The position numbers were made by a program, and so were the translations under genes. The notes beneath the pieces are model-generated. The model was given only the letters and a program-made list of their open reading frames with translations, did not search any database and was not told where the DNA came from. 64,000 nucleotides of DNA from positions 3,224,001 through 3,288,000 of the forward strand of contig OZ220684.1 of NCBI GenBank assembly GCA_965116395.1, written 5' to 3'. Shown here one piece after another: positions 8,566 to 16,677 of this stretch. Within the stretch, counting starts at the first letter, position 1. Each line of letters opens with the position of its first letter. Source of the stretch: Bin5 sp965116395. GTDB lineage: Bacteria > Chloroflexota > Anaerolineae > Caldilineales > Caldilineaceae.

Positions 8566-9444
8566 ATGATCGCTTCCAGCAGTTTCCGATTCCGCCTTGA
8601 GTCGATCCTGATCTATCTGGGTCTCGGTATCTTCGCGTTCATCGCAGTGACGCCCTTCCTCCATACCATCGCCCGTTCCTTCAGCGCCGAAGCCCCAATC
8701 CTCCGCGGAGAAGTCTATATTTGGCCGGTAGGCTTCTCCTTTGATGCCTACGAGCGCCTTATCATTGGCGGCACCTTTTGGCTGGCCTATCGCAACTCCT
8801 TCCTCATCACCTTCTACGCGACGCTGGTGCAGATGACCATGACCATTCTCTGCGCCTATCCGCTCTCACGAACCTACCTGCCGGGCCGGGGTATTTTTAT
8901 GGCCCTGATCGTCTTCCAGATGATCTTTCCTCCCAGCCTCATTCCCTTCTATCTGACTGTGCGGGAGGTAGGCCTCATTGACAGTTGGGGGTCGCTAATC
9001 TGGCCCTATGCGATAAATACCTTCAACATGATCGTGCTGAAGAGCTATTTTCAAGCGCTGCCTAAGGAACTGGAGGAATCGGCCATCATCGATGGGGCCA
9101 ACGACTTCAAGGTGCTCATCTATATCATGCTGCCCCTATCAGTCCCCGTCCTGCTTACGTTGACCCTGTTCTACGTCGTCGCCAACTGGAACCTGTTCCT
9201 GCCGGCGATCTTCTTCATCAACGACGGCAACAAGCAACCGCTCCAAGTGATCCTGCGCGACATGATCTGGTCTATGCAGCTCGCTACGCAGACTGCAAGC
9301 GCAGATGATTTTGAGCGGCTGGCCGGCATGGAAGCGCTCAAGGCCTCCAGCGTGATTATCGCCGCGATCCCTATGTTGATCGCCTATCCATTCTTCCAGC
9401 GTTACTTTATAAAAGGCATCCTTCTGGGCGCCATCAAAGGGTAG
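8566..9444 (+). CDS. Carbohydrate ABC transporter permease (LplC/YtcP type)
   Basis: A 292-residue inner-membrane permease. ATG 8566 has AAGGT five bases upstream; a longer reading from 8443 would add 41 residues with no sign of coding. The protein has about six hydrophobic segments, the FSAEAPILRGEVYIWPVGFS periplasmic motif typical of LplC-type permeases, the EAA loop (LEESAIIDGANDFKVL, then PLSVP), and the tail FIKGILLGAIKG. With the binding protein and second permease downstream it forms an oligosaccharide importer lacking a local ATPase. The order permease, binding protein, permease is unusual. Confidence 0.92.
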   Translation: MIASSSFRFRLESILIYLGLGIFAFIAVTPFLHTIARSFSAEAPILRGEVYIWPVGFSFDAYERLIIGGTFWLAYRNSFLITFYATLVQMTMTILCAYPLSRTYLPGRGIFMALIVFQMIFPPSLIPFYLTVREVGLIDSWGSLIWPYAINTFNMIVLKSYFQALPKELEESAIIDGANDFKVLIYIMLPLSVPVLLTLTLFYVVANWNLFLPAIFFINDGNKQPLQVILRDMIWSMQLATQTASADDFERLAGMEALKASSVIIAAIPMLIAYPFFQRYFIKGILLGAIKG

Positions 9445-9578
9445 GTAACGCTGCGAACCGGTTTCCCTTGAACGTCTGTTAACCGTGTTTCCGAGAATCA
9501 TCCATTTTGGCTGACGTGAGGCGAAGTTTGTCTCTTTCACTCGATCCAGAATTCGGATCCCACAGGAGGAATTCAAAC

Positions 9579-11189
9579 ATGTCCGCACAATCCAAGTTCA
9601 CCCGCCGCCAAGCCCTCAAATTGATGGGGGTAGGTACATTCAGCGCCTACCTTGCCGCCTGTGCTCCCGCCGGTCCGTCTGATATGGCCGACTCCGGCGA
9701 CTCCGATATGCCGTCCGGCGAGAAAAAGGCCATCTCCATTTCCCACATCGGCGGAGGCAGCGTGGAGGCCTCCGAGAAGTCGCAGCGCATGATGCTTCTG
9801 CGTGCCAATTTCCCCGATATTGAGTTCGAGAACCGCTGGGTCAGCTACGCAGCCTACCTGGACAAGATCCCCGTCCAGATTGCCAGCGGCGACCTCGCCG
9901 ACCTGCAATTCTGCAATGCCTTCAATGATATCCCGCTGATGATGGAAAATCAGATCATCATCGAAACCGGGCCCCGGCTGGAACAGTACGGCCAGAACAT
10001 CCTCGCCGTCACGCCTGAAGGCGCCTGGGCCTCCACCGTCTACGATGGCATGCAATACGCCGTTACGCACAATATCTACGACCTCAACATCTGGTGCAGC
10101 CAGTACCGCGGCGACTGGCTGGAATCGCTCGGCCTCGGCATCCCCGAAACGATTGATGAGTACGGCGAAGTGCTGCGCGCCTTCACCAACAGCGACCCCG
10201 ATGGCAATGGCCAGGACGACACCTATGGCCGCCTGCTCTATAACTCCGTCCGCTTCGACGACGATTTCTTCCATGCCTTTGGCGTGGCTGTCGGCCATCA
10301 CCTCAACGGCTTCTGGCGAGATCGGGACGGAGAGTTGGCGCTGGACTGGGTACAGCCGGGCATGAAAGACGCACTGGCCTGGATGGGCTCTGTCTGGGCT
10401 GACGGCGGATTCCATCCTGATTCGATTAGCATCCCGCTCGGTCAGAAGGACAACGCCTTCCGCGGCGGAATCGCTGGCAACGTCTATACCGCCTGGAGCG
10501 CCGTAGATTTCGCGCAGGATCAGATCAGGACAGTCGCTCCTGAAGCCACTGTCGTCGCCGGTCCCGCCCCCGAAGGCCCGGGTGGGCGCGGCTATACTGG
10601 CGAAGGCTGGCCCTGGTGCTTCGTTATTCCTACCACGGCCGAGCATCCCGATGACTGTGTGCGCGTAATCGACTGGTTCTTTACCCCGGAAATCGCTTCC
10701 CAGATCATCTGCGAAGGCGTTCTCGGCGTGACCAATAAAGGTCTCAACGAGAACGGCTGGTGTGTCGAGTACACGCCGGAAGAGAAAAAGGCCATGGGAG
10801 ACGAGTGGTCTCAGAAACAGAATGAGGTCCAGGACATCAACGTCTTCTGGGGTCTCTGGCTGACTATCGGTACTTTGGGTGGTGTGCAGCCCTTCCCCAC
10901 CTTCCCGGCCGACATGAAGAAGCATTTCGAGGATATGCTCGCGGCTAAGTATTCCGAGGAATCGCTCGCTGCCCAGGTTATCTCCCAGGAATACCTCAAG
11001 ATCACAGAGAAGCCCCGACCCGTTGCCGCCGACAAGGAGCACTGGCCCGGTCTGCAAACCCGTTTCGGCGAGTTCATCTCGCAGGCAGTAGCCGGCACCA
11101 TCGACCTCGACCAGGGCTGGAGCGAATGGCTCGACTTCTTTGAAAAGAACGGTGGCCCGCTGCTCACCCAGCAGGTCAACGAAATCTAG
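9579..11189 (+). CDS. Extracellular solute-binding protein (large, LplA-like), lipoprotein
   Basis: A 536-residue binding protein. ATG 9579 has AGGAGGA eight bases upstream, so the longer frame from 9507 is not used. The N-terminus has a twin-arginine-like pair (FTRRQALKLMGVGTF) and a lipobox with Cys28 (YLAAC), giving a lipid-anchored protein possibly exported by Tat. A Ser/Asp-rich linker follows. The body has the ISHIGGG and ASGDLADLQF strands and Trp-rich clusters near the C-terminus, in line with LplA-type carbohydrate-binding proteins of about 500 residues. A strong hairpin follows the stop. Confidence 0.9.
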   Translation: MSAQSKFTRRQALKLMGVGTFSAYLAACAPAGPSDMADSGDSDMPSGEKKAISISHIGGGSVEASEKSQRMMLLRANFPDIEFENRWVSYAAYLDKIPVQIASGDLADLQFCNAFNDIPLMMENQIIIETGPRLEQYGQNILAVTPEGAWASTVYDGMQYAVTHNIYDLNIWCSQYRGDWLESLGLGIPETIDEYGEVLRAFTNSDPDGNGQDDTYGRLLYNSVRFDDDFFHAFGVAVGHHLNGFWRDRDGELALDWVQPGMKDALAWMGSVWADGGFHPDSISIPLGQKDNAFRGGIAGNVYTAWSAVDFAQDQIRTVAPEATVVAGPAPEGPGGRGYTGEGWPWCFVIPTTAEHPDDCVRVIDWFFTPEIASQIICEGVLGVTNKGLNENGWCVEYTPEEKKAMGDEWSQKQNEVQDINVFWGLWLTIGTLGGVQPFPTFPADMKKHFEDMLAAKYSEESLAAQVISQEYLKITEKPRPVAADKEHWPGLQTRFGEFISQAVAGTIDLDQGWSEWLDFFEKNGGPLLTQQVNEI

Positions 11190-11214
11190 TAGACTGTAGA
11201 CTGTAGTTCAATGT

Positions 11215-11256
11215 CAGTGGTAGGAGACCAGCGCAGCATCTGGTCTCCTACCACTG
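11215..11256 (+). promoter_or_regulatory. Perfect 17-bp hairpin between binding-protein and permease genes
   Basis: CAGTGGTAGGAGACCAG (11215-11231) pairs perfectly with CTGGTCTCCTACCACTG (11240-11256) around the loop CGCAGCAT. It begins 26 bases after the binding-protein stop and ends 18 bases before the permease GTG. There is no T-run, and the permease ribosome site (AAAGGA) lies just outside the stem. A protecting 3' structure that raises the binding protein to permease ratio is the simplest reading. Confidence 0.75.
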
Positions 11257-11274
11257 CCTCAAAAGGATAGCTAC

Positions 11275-12237
11275 GTGGCAACCTCAGCCGTTTCCAACGC
11301 CGTAAGACCATCGGTCCGCCGCCGGGGCTTCTGGGCGCAATTTCTCTTCAACGCCTGGACGTACCGCTATCTCTATCTGATGCTCGTCCTGCCCTTTGTC
11401 TTCTTCATCATCTTCCGCTTCTACCCCATGTTCGGCAACATCATCGCCTTCAAGAAGTATCAGCTGATGAGGGGCATCTGGGGCAGCCCCTGGGTTGGAC
11501 TTGCCCACTTCAACACGCTTTTCGACGACCCGGCCTTCTTGCGCGTTCTCCGCAACACTGTCTCCATTGCTGCATTCAAGTTGCTTGTCACCTTCCCCGC
11601 CCCCATCATTCTGGCGCTTTTCATAAATGAAATTCGCCACATGGCCTATAAGCGTTTTGTCCAGACCGTCGTGTACGTGCCTCACTTCCTTTCCTGGGTG
11701 ATCTACGGCGCCATCCTCTATATCGTACTGTCGCCGGCCAACGGCTTGATCAACAACATCATCTCCGCATTTGGCATGGAAAAGGTCGCCTTCTTCCAGA
11801 AGCCGGCTCTCTTTCAACCGATTGTCATTATCTCATCATTGCTCAAAGAGACCGGCTGGGCCGCAATCATATATCTGGCCACCATCTCGACCATCGACCT
11901 TACCCTCTACGAGGCTGCCATAATTGACGGCGCCAACCGCTGGCAGCTGATGCGCCATGTGACCCTGCCCGGCCTGGCATTGACCATCGTCACTCTCTTT
12001 ATCCTGCAAATAGGCTTCTTCCTCAATGTCGGCTTCGAACAGATCTTTATCCTGCAGAACAATATGATACTCTCTACCGCCGACGTGATCGAAACGTTTA
12101 TATATCGAGTGGGCATCCGCCAGGCGCGCTTCGACTTTACGACAGCCGCCGGTCTCTTCAATGGACTGGTGGGCATGGTGCTTGTGCTGCTCGCCGACCG
12201 GCTGGCGAAACGCCTTGACCTGTCCGGCATCTTTTGA
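11275..12237 (+). CDS. Carbohydrate ABC transporter permease (LplB type)
   Basis: A 320-residue inner-membrane permease starting at GTG 11275 with AAAGGA upstream. Features are a first membrane helix near residues 34-56, the FRFYPMFGNIIAFKKYQ and GLAHFNTLFDDPAF segments typical of LplB, and the EAA loop YEAAIIDGANRWQLM followed by LPGL. It pairs with the LplC-type permease at 8566. No transporter gene follows; an SDR gene with its own apparent promoter is next. Confidence 0.92.
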   Translation: MATSAVSNAVRPSVRRRGFWAQFLFNAWTYRYLYLMLVLPFVFFIIFRFYPMFGNIIAFKKYQLMRGIWGSPWVGLAHFNTLFDDPAFLRVLRNTVSIAAFKLLVTFPAPIILALFINEIRHMAYKRFVQTVVYVPHFLSWVIYGAILYIVLSPANGLINNIISAFGMEKVAFFQKPALFQPIVIISSLLKETGWAAIIYLATISTIDLTLYEAAIIDGANRWQLMRHVTLPGLALTIVTLFILQIGFFLNVGFEQIFILQNNMILSTADVIETFIYRVGIRQARFDFTTAAGLFNGLVGMVLVLLADRLAKRLDLSGIF

Positions 12238-12257
12238 TGCCTATTTTCCACTTTCAG

Positions 12258-12286
12258 TTGCCAAGCGGGGGTGACTACTGTACACT
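12258..12286 (+). promoter_or_regulatory. Candidate sigma70-type promoter of the SDR gene
   Basis: TTGCCA (12258-12263, 5 of 6 to consensus) and TACACT (12281-12286, 4 of 6) are separated by exactly 17 bases. A start near 12293 would leave a leader of about 20 bases carrying the GGAAGGAAGG ribosome site of the SDR at 12313. Called from pattern and position only. Confidence 0.5.
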
Positions 12287-12312
12287 GAAGATTCGTAGCG
12301 GAAGGAAGGAAG

Positions 12313-13080
12313 ATGCGGCTGAAGGAGAAAGTCGCCATAGTTACCGGTAGCGGTCGCGGGATCGGGCGTACGATCGCCAGACAGTTTGTTGAAGAGGGGG
12401 CGAGTGTTGTCATCGCCGAGCAGGATGAGCAGTCCGGGCGGCGCGTTCATGACGAGTTGCAAAGCGCCGGCGGCACTGCCATATTTGTCAGGACCAATGT
12501 ATCCAGCCGTCCCGACGTAGAACTACTGGTCGACGAGACGGTGCGGCGCTTTGGCCGCATCGACATCCTGGTCAACAATGCCGCTGTCCTCGGCGAAAAC
12601 GGCCATTTCCTCGAGATATCCCAGTCCGTCTGGGATCACGTGGTCAGCGTCAATCAGACGGCGGTTTTTGTCTGTTCACAACTGGCGGGCCGTGTCATGG
12701 CGAAGGCTGGCAGGGGAAATATCATCAACATCTCCTCCATCAATGGCATCGTCCCCCTGCCCCGCTGCGCAGCTTACGTCACTGCCAAGAGCGCGGTCGA
12801 ATCCCTGACCCGCATTGCGGCCAACGATTTGGCTCCTTACAATATCCGCGTCAACACCATCGCTCCAGGTCCCATCGAGACCCGCCCGCCGCACTTGGAA
12901 TCACCGCGCCCGACCGATGATACGCTGCTCGGCCGCAACGGCCTGCCGTACGAAATCGCGGCCGCCGCCGTCTTCCTGGCCTCGGACGAGTCCAGTTTCA
13001 TCACCGGTGAACGGATAGCAGTTGATGGCGGCATGTTGGTAAACGGCTATCGCATCTACGGCGTCGAGCGCCCTGAATAA
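12313..13080 (+). CDS. Short-chain dehydrogenase/reductase (SDR), classical type
   Basis: A 255-residue NAD(P)-dependent oxidoreductase. The cofactor motif TGSGRGIG is near residue 12, NNAA near residue 90, the catalytic Ser in NISSINGIV, and the catalytic pair in YVTAK (YxxxK). The C-terminal ASDESSFITGERIAVDGGM is the classical SDR ending. A strong ribosome site, GGAAGGAAGG, precedes the ATG. Substrate cannot be read; the neighbourhood (sugar import) suggests a sugar or polyol. Confidence 0.92.
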   Translation: MRLKEKVAIVTGSGRGIGRTIARQFVEEGASVVIAEQDEQSGRRVHDELQSAGGTAIFVRTNVSSRPDVELLVDETVRRFGRIDILVNNAAVLGENGHFLEISQSVWDHVVSVNQTAVFVCSQLAGRVMAKAGRGNIINISSINGIVPLPRCAAYVTAKSAVESLTRIAANDLAPYNIRVNTIAPGPIETRPPHLESPRPTDDTLLGRNGLPYEIAAAAVFLASDESSFITGERIAVDGGMLVNGYRIYGVERPE

Positions 13081-13264
13081 TGCATGCCGCCCGCCAGACA
13101 TTTCTCGCAGCAGCAGCCATGGCCAAAGGGGCGTGCCTGGATGGATTTTCTCTGGCCGGGTTGACCGGGCAGAAGCAGAAGAAAAGGACTGGGTCGTGGC
13201 GGAGAGGAGCGCGAATGCTTCAGAAAAACTACGAATACACATTGCTTATCAGGAGTGTCCGTCA

Positions 13265-14101
13265 GTGAGATTCTTGCACCTGCTTTCTTCTACGCTCATC
13301 GCGCTAGTTCTACTGGCCGCCTGCAGCTTCCCGGATCTGCCCGGCGCGCCCCAAATGCCTAAGCCGCCCTCGCCGCGTTCACTGCCAGGCTTCGATGACC
13401 TGCTGGATCAACTTCCCGGTTTTGACCTGGATCTGCTGAAAGAGCTGGAGTTGCCGGACTTGAGCGAGATCGCCGATTTGCCGCAGCTTGGCGACCTCCA
13501 GGGCCTGCCTGTCCCCGAAAACGCGATTGCTTTCGCCGGGCCGACCGAGATGCGGATAGATGTCGGCGATTTTATCCGCGGAACCGATATTCAGTTGACC
13601 GGAATCGTTGACGGGCGCGCCAACTTCCTTTTCTCCGGCCTGCGCGCAGAGCGCATCGCCGGCGACTCGCTCGACTTCGATGGCCCCTGGCCTAACATCA
13701 GCAGCGTCGACTATATGCTGCGTCTGCGCGTCTATCGCGTGGCGGAAGGGTACGTCCGCGCCGCCGGTGTTCATCGCACTGTGATAAAGGGCATCCGGCC
13801 CATACATCAACCAACCATGGCCTTGCAGGGGACACCTCTCAAAATCACATACACTTGGTCAGCCGCCCCGGGAGATCTCCTCAAGGGCACAACCTTCGGT
13901 TATGCCGGGCTCGACGAGCGCGGCGCCGAAATTATGGGTATCCCGACCGGCGATTTCCCGTTTCGCAAAACCGGTGATAGTCTGCGTTGGCAGGGTATGC
14001 TGAGGCCGGACTTGCCCAGTCTATTCGACCTGCGCATTGTCCTCTACGGTGAAGAGTCGGTTCAGGTTGCCGGAATCGTTTCCCTGCAACTTCCCGAATA
14101 G
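13265..14101 (+). CDS. Predicted lipoprotein of unknown function
   Basis: I start it at GTG 13265, nine bases after AGGAG. This gives a clean lipoprotein signal (RFLHLLSSTLIALVLLAAC, Cys 21), whereas longer readings place the signal inside the protein. The 278 residues continue with a Pro/Leu/Asp-rich stretch of degenerate LPxFDxLL repeats (about residues 35-85) and then a beta-rich domain. No catalytic motif is recognised. It is followed by another envelope-type protein. Confidence 0.7.
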   Translation: MRFLHLLSSTLIALVLLAACSFPDLPGAPQMPKPPSPRSLPGFDDLLDQLPGFDLDLLKELELPDLSEIADLPQLGDLQGLPVPENAIAFAGPTEMRIDVGDFIRGTDIQLTGIVDGRANFLFSGLRAERIAGDSLDFDGPWPNISSVDYMLRLRVYRVAEGYVRAAGVHRTVIKGIRPIHQPTMALQGTPLKITYTWSAAPGDLLKGTTFGYAGLDERGAEIMGIPTGDFPFRKTGDSLRWQGMLRPDLPSLFDLRIVLYGEESVQVAGIVSLQLPE

Positions 14102-14272
14102 AGTATCTTGGCAGTCAACTGCCTGGTTATCGACGAAAAACGACGATTCGAAGACTGCTTCAGAACAAAGAACTTTGGCCTACACATCCGCGATTACGCG
14201 AAAGAAAGGCGAGCAGGGAGTAAAAAGGCGAGCAGCGGTGGCAAGTATTGAAGTGTGCTGGAGAACAGAACG

Positions 14273-15106
14273 ATGGTTGAGGCTGTGAGAAACCCAGGTA
14301 CGTTGAGTGTGATTCGCAGGTTCAGACCACACGCCGACCTTCAGGGAATTCGCGCCGACTATTACAATCTGACCGACCTGCAAGGCGCCCCCCTGGCCGG
14401 CCTGCTTGTACTCATGGACCGACGCGGACGTCCTGTACGCGCCGAAATCCATATGAACAACACTTCAGCCGACGCACTCTATGAGATCGCCGTGCGCCAG
14501 AGCCTTCGCCTTATAGAAGATCGCTACAAGAGCGACCGACCTGTCCGCCTTTACCCCCTGCGGATGCAGTTGGAAAGCGATCCGCTTTCGGTCCAACCCA
14601 GGGGTAGAGCCGCTACTGCCGGTTTGGCGCCTGCGCCGGCATCGGGCAACTCCCTCTTGCTGCTCGGCGCTATACTTTTCGCGATTTCCGCCCTATTCGG
14701 CGGCTGGTTCCTCAACGAATGGTTCTCAGGAGACCTGACCCAGTCTGGATCGTCGTCGGCATTTTCTGTCGGGTCATCCTCGGGGGCCGCTGGAACCGAT
14801 GTCGTCATCTTCGAAACCAATGGGCTGCCCCCTAGTCGCAACGCAATCCCGATGAATGTCGGCGATCGGGTCCGGCTCCTGCCCGAGTATAAGATCTCAC
14901 TGCGCACCGAGGCCGGGGCACAAGCCGGGGCCATCGTCACCGATCTGCAAAACGCCGATCATATGACAATTCTCAACGGCCCGATCTGGCTGGAAGGCAA
15001 CAGCGATACGATCGTCTGGTGGTATGTGCGATTGGATAACGGCGCCCAAGGATGGGTACCTGCCAATACCAGTGAACTGACACTTCTGGAACCACTCATT
15101 CAATAA
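14273..15106 (+). CDS. Membrane-anchored protein with C-terminal SH3-like domain
   Basis: A 277-residue protein from ATG 14273 (GGAG nine bases upstream). The N-terminal 110 residues form a small alpha/beta domain (GAPLAGLLVLMDRRGRPVRA). A single hydrophobic helix follows at about 126-147 and a Ser/Gly linker to about 175. The C-terminal part from about 195 resembles a bacterial SH3 fold (NVGDRVRLLPEY, then IVWWYVRLDNGAQGWVPANT). By topology the SH3-like part is probably outside the membrane, where such domains often bind cell-envelope polymers. Exact function unknown. Confidence 0.7.
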   Translation: MVEAVRNPGTLSVIRRFRPHADLQGIRADYYNLTDLQGAPLAGLLVLMDRRGRPVRAEIHMNNTSADALYEIAVRQSLRLIEDRYKSDRPVRLYPLRMQLESDPLSVQPRGRAATAGLAPAPASGNSLLLLGAILFAISALFGGWFLNEWFSGDLTQSGSSSAFSVGSSSGAAGTDVVIFETNGLPPSRNAIPMNVGDRVRLLPEYKISLRTEAGAQAGAIVTDLQNADHMTILNGPIWLEGNSDTIVWWYVRLDNGAQGWVPANTSELTLLEPLIQ

Positions 15107-15132
15107 ATCCATCTATCTGGGCAACCCCGAGA

Positions 15133-16596
15133 ATGAACGAAGACGACCGCACCCAACCAAATGTAATCGTTGTCACTGCCGATACGCTGCGCACGGCGTT
15201 TCTCGGCTGCTATGGAAACGAGTGGATTCACACCCCTTCTATCGATCGATTTGCCCGAGAGAGCGTCCGCTTTTCCCGTGCCCACCCCGAATGCCTGCCC
15301 ACAATCCCAACCAGGCGCACGTTGCATTCTGGGCGTCGGGCCTTCCCTTTCAACGACTATAGACCGGTCCCCTGGGACAACGTCTACCTGCCCGGCTGGC
15401 AGCCAATGTCCGCCGAGGAAAGCACAATTGCCGAAACGCTGCAGCAGGCAGGCTACCATACCGGATTCATCGCTGACGTGCCCCATTATTTTGTGCCGGG
15501 TATGAACTTTACACGCGGCTTTCAGCAGTGGGAATTCGTACGCGGCCAGGCCGAAGACCGCTGGCATGCTGTCGCCGACGCCGACCCCGCTCTGTTCGAC
15601 CGCTATCGCGCCGGCGCCAATGAGCGGATCGCCGCCCACCTCGTCAATGTGCGGCCTCAGCAACCCGAGGAAGAATGGCCGACCGCCCGCACCTTTCAGC
15701 GGGCCATCGATTTTCTGCGAGACAACCACGCACCCGGACGCAGCCGCGACACGTCTCCCTTCTATCTCTATGTCGACAGTTTCAGCCCCCACGAAACATG
15801 GGAAGCGCCTCTGCATTACTATGATCTTTATGGCAGCCGCGCCGAACGTGAACCTATCTGTCTGACCGCCGCTTACGGGCCGTTCGCCGGTCAGTACGCC
15901 GACCGCATTCCCAGCATCCGCGCCAATTATGCCGGGCTGGTCACAATGGTGGACACCTGGTTCGGCCGTCTCCTGGATACCGTCGACCGGCTCGGGCTGC
16001 GAGAAAACACGCTGATTTTCTTCCTCAGCGACCACGGCACCAATTTTGGTGACAATCCCGACAAAATCATGGGGAAACCGGCCGACTATATGTACCCTGG
16101 CACCATGGACATTCCCCTGCTCATGCGCCATCCCGCCGGTCTGGGAGCAGGCCAGGTGCGGGACGAACTGGTCTACACCCTGGACGTTCCCGCGACAATT
16201 CTTGCGGCGACCCGGCAACAGTCTGCCCACCCGGTTGAAGGCCAAAGTCTTCTGCCGCTGCTTGAAGAAGGCAGCGGATTCTCCCGTCGCGAATATCTGA
16301 CCTGTCGCTATGGCAACTCCGTCTGGTACCGCGATGACCGCAATTGGTTCTTCAGCACCATTGACTGGCAGACGCAGCCGGCGCAGAAATCGGCGTCCGC
16401 TGAGCAGAAGTTGGGCCCGCGCCTGTTTGACCTCGAAACCGACCCCGCCTGCCGCGTGAATATAGCCGATAGCAACCCGGACCGTGTCGCCCTGGCCCGG
16501 CAACGCATCCTCGCCGATGCCGGCGGACATCTCAACTACTATGAGCGTCACGATTCCACCGACGCTCTGGGACGTCCGGAGTTTTCCAGCAGGTAA
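15133..16596 (+). CDS. Sulfatase-superfamily hydrolase with Thr at the nucleophile position
   Basis: A 487-residue member of the sulfatase branch of the alkaline phosphatase superfamily. The metal ligands are visible: TADTLR near residue 17 and SDHGTNFGD near residue 300. The sulfatase signature aligns as T57-I-P-T-R61-R-T-L-H-S-G67, so Thr57 holds the place of the Cys or Ser that becomes formylglycine; the nearby C54 lacks Arg at +4. Thr is the nucleophile in related phosphatases and nucleotide phosphodiesterases, so phosphoester rather than sulfate chemistry should be considered. No signal peptide is seen. Confidence 0.85.
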   Translation: MNEDDRTQPNVIVVTADTLRTAFLGCYGNEWIHTPSIDRFARESVRFSRAHPECLPTIPTRRTLHSGRRAFPFNDYRPVPWDNVYLPGWQPMSAEESTIAETLQQAGYHTGFIADVPHYFVPGMNFTRGFQQWEFVRGQAEDRWHAVADADPALFDRYRAGANERIAAHLVNVRPQQPEEEWPTARTFQRAIDFLRDNHAPGRSRDTSPFYLYVDSFSPHETWEAPLHYYDLYGSRAEREPICLTAAYGPFAGQYADRIPSIRANYAGLVTMVDTWFGRLLDTVDRLGLRENTLIFFLSDHGTNFGDNPDKIMGKPADYMYPGTMDIPLLMRHPAGLGAGQVRDELVYTLDVPATILAATRQQSAHPVEGQSLLPLLEEGSGFSRREYLTCRYGNSVWYRDDRNWFFSTIDWQTQPAQKSASAEQKLGPRLFDLETDPACRVNIADSNPDRVALARQRILADAGGHLNYYERHDSTDALGRPEFSSR

Positions 16597-16677
16597 CCGT
16601 CTATTATCCTGCGATCGTTCACCACATTCCCAGCTGACTGCGCTGCCAGCTGACCACAGGCAACTGGAGTTTGCACA

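Noticed and set aside
9573..11057. Minus-strand open frame of 494 codons opposite the large binding protein
   Set aside because: It is a shadow of a GC-rich coding region; the plus-strand product has signal, lipobox and ribosome site.
13080..13268. 62-codon open frame between the SDR and the lipoprotein gene
   Set aside because: Low-complexity Ala/Arg/Lys content and no ribosome site; the lipoprotein start at 13265 explains the region.
15292..15300. Cys54 of the sulfatase-like protein as the formylglycine residue
   Set aside because: Its context C-L-P-T-I lacks Arg at +4; only the alignment with Thr57 satisfies the whole signature.
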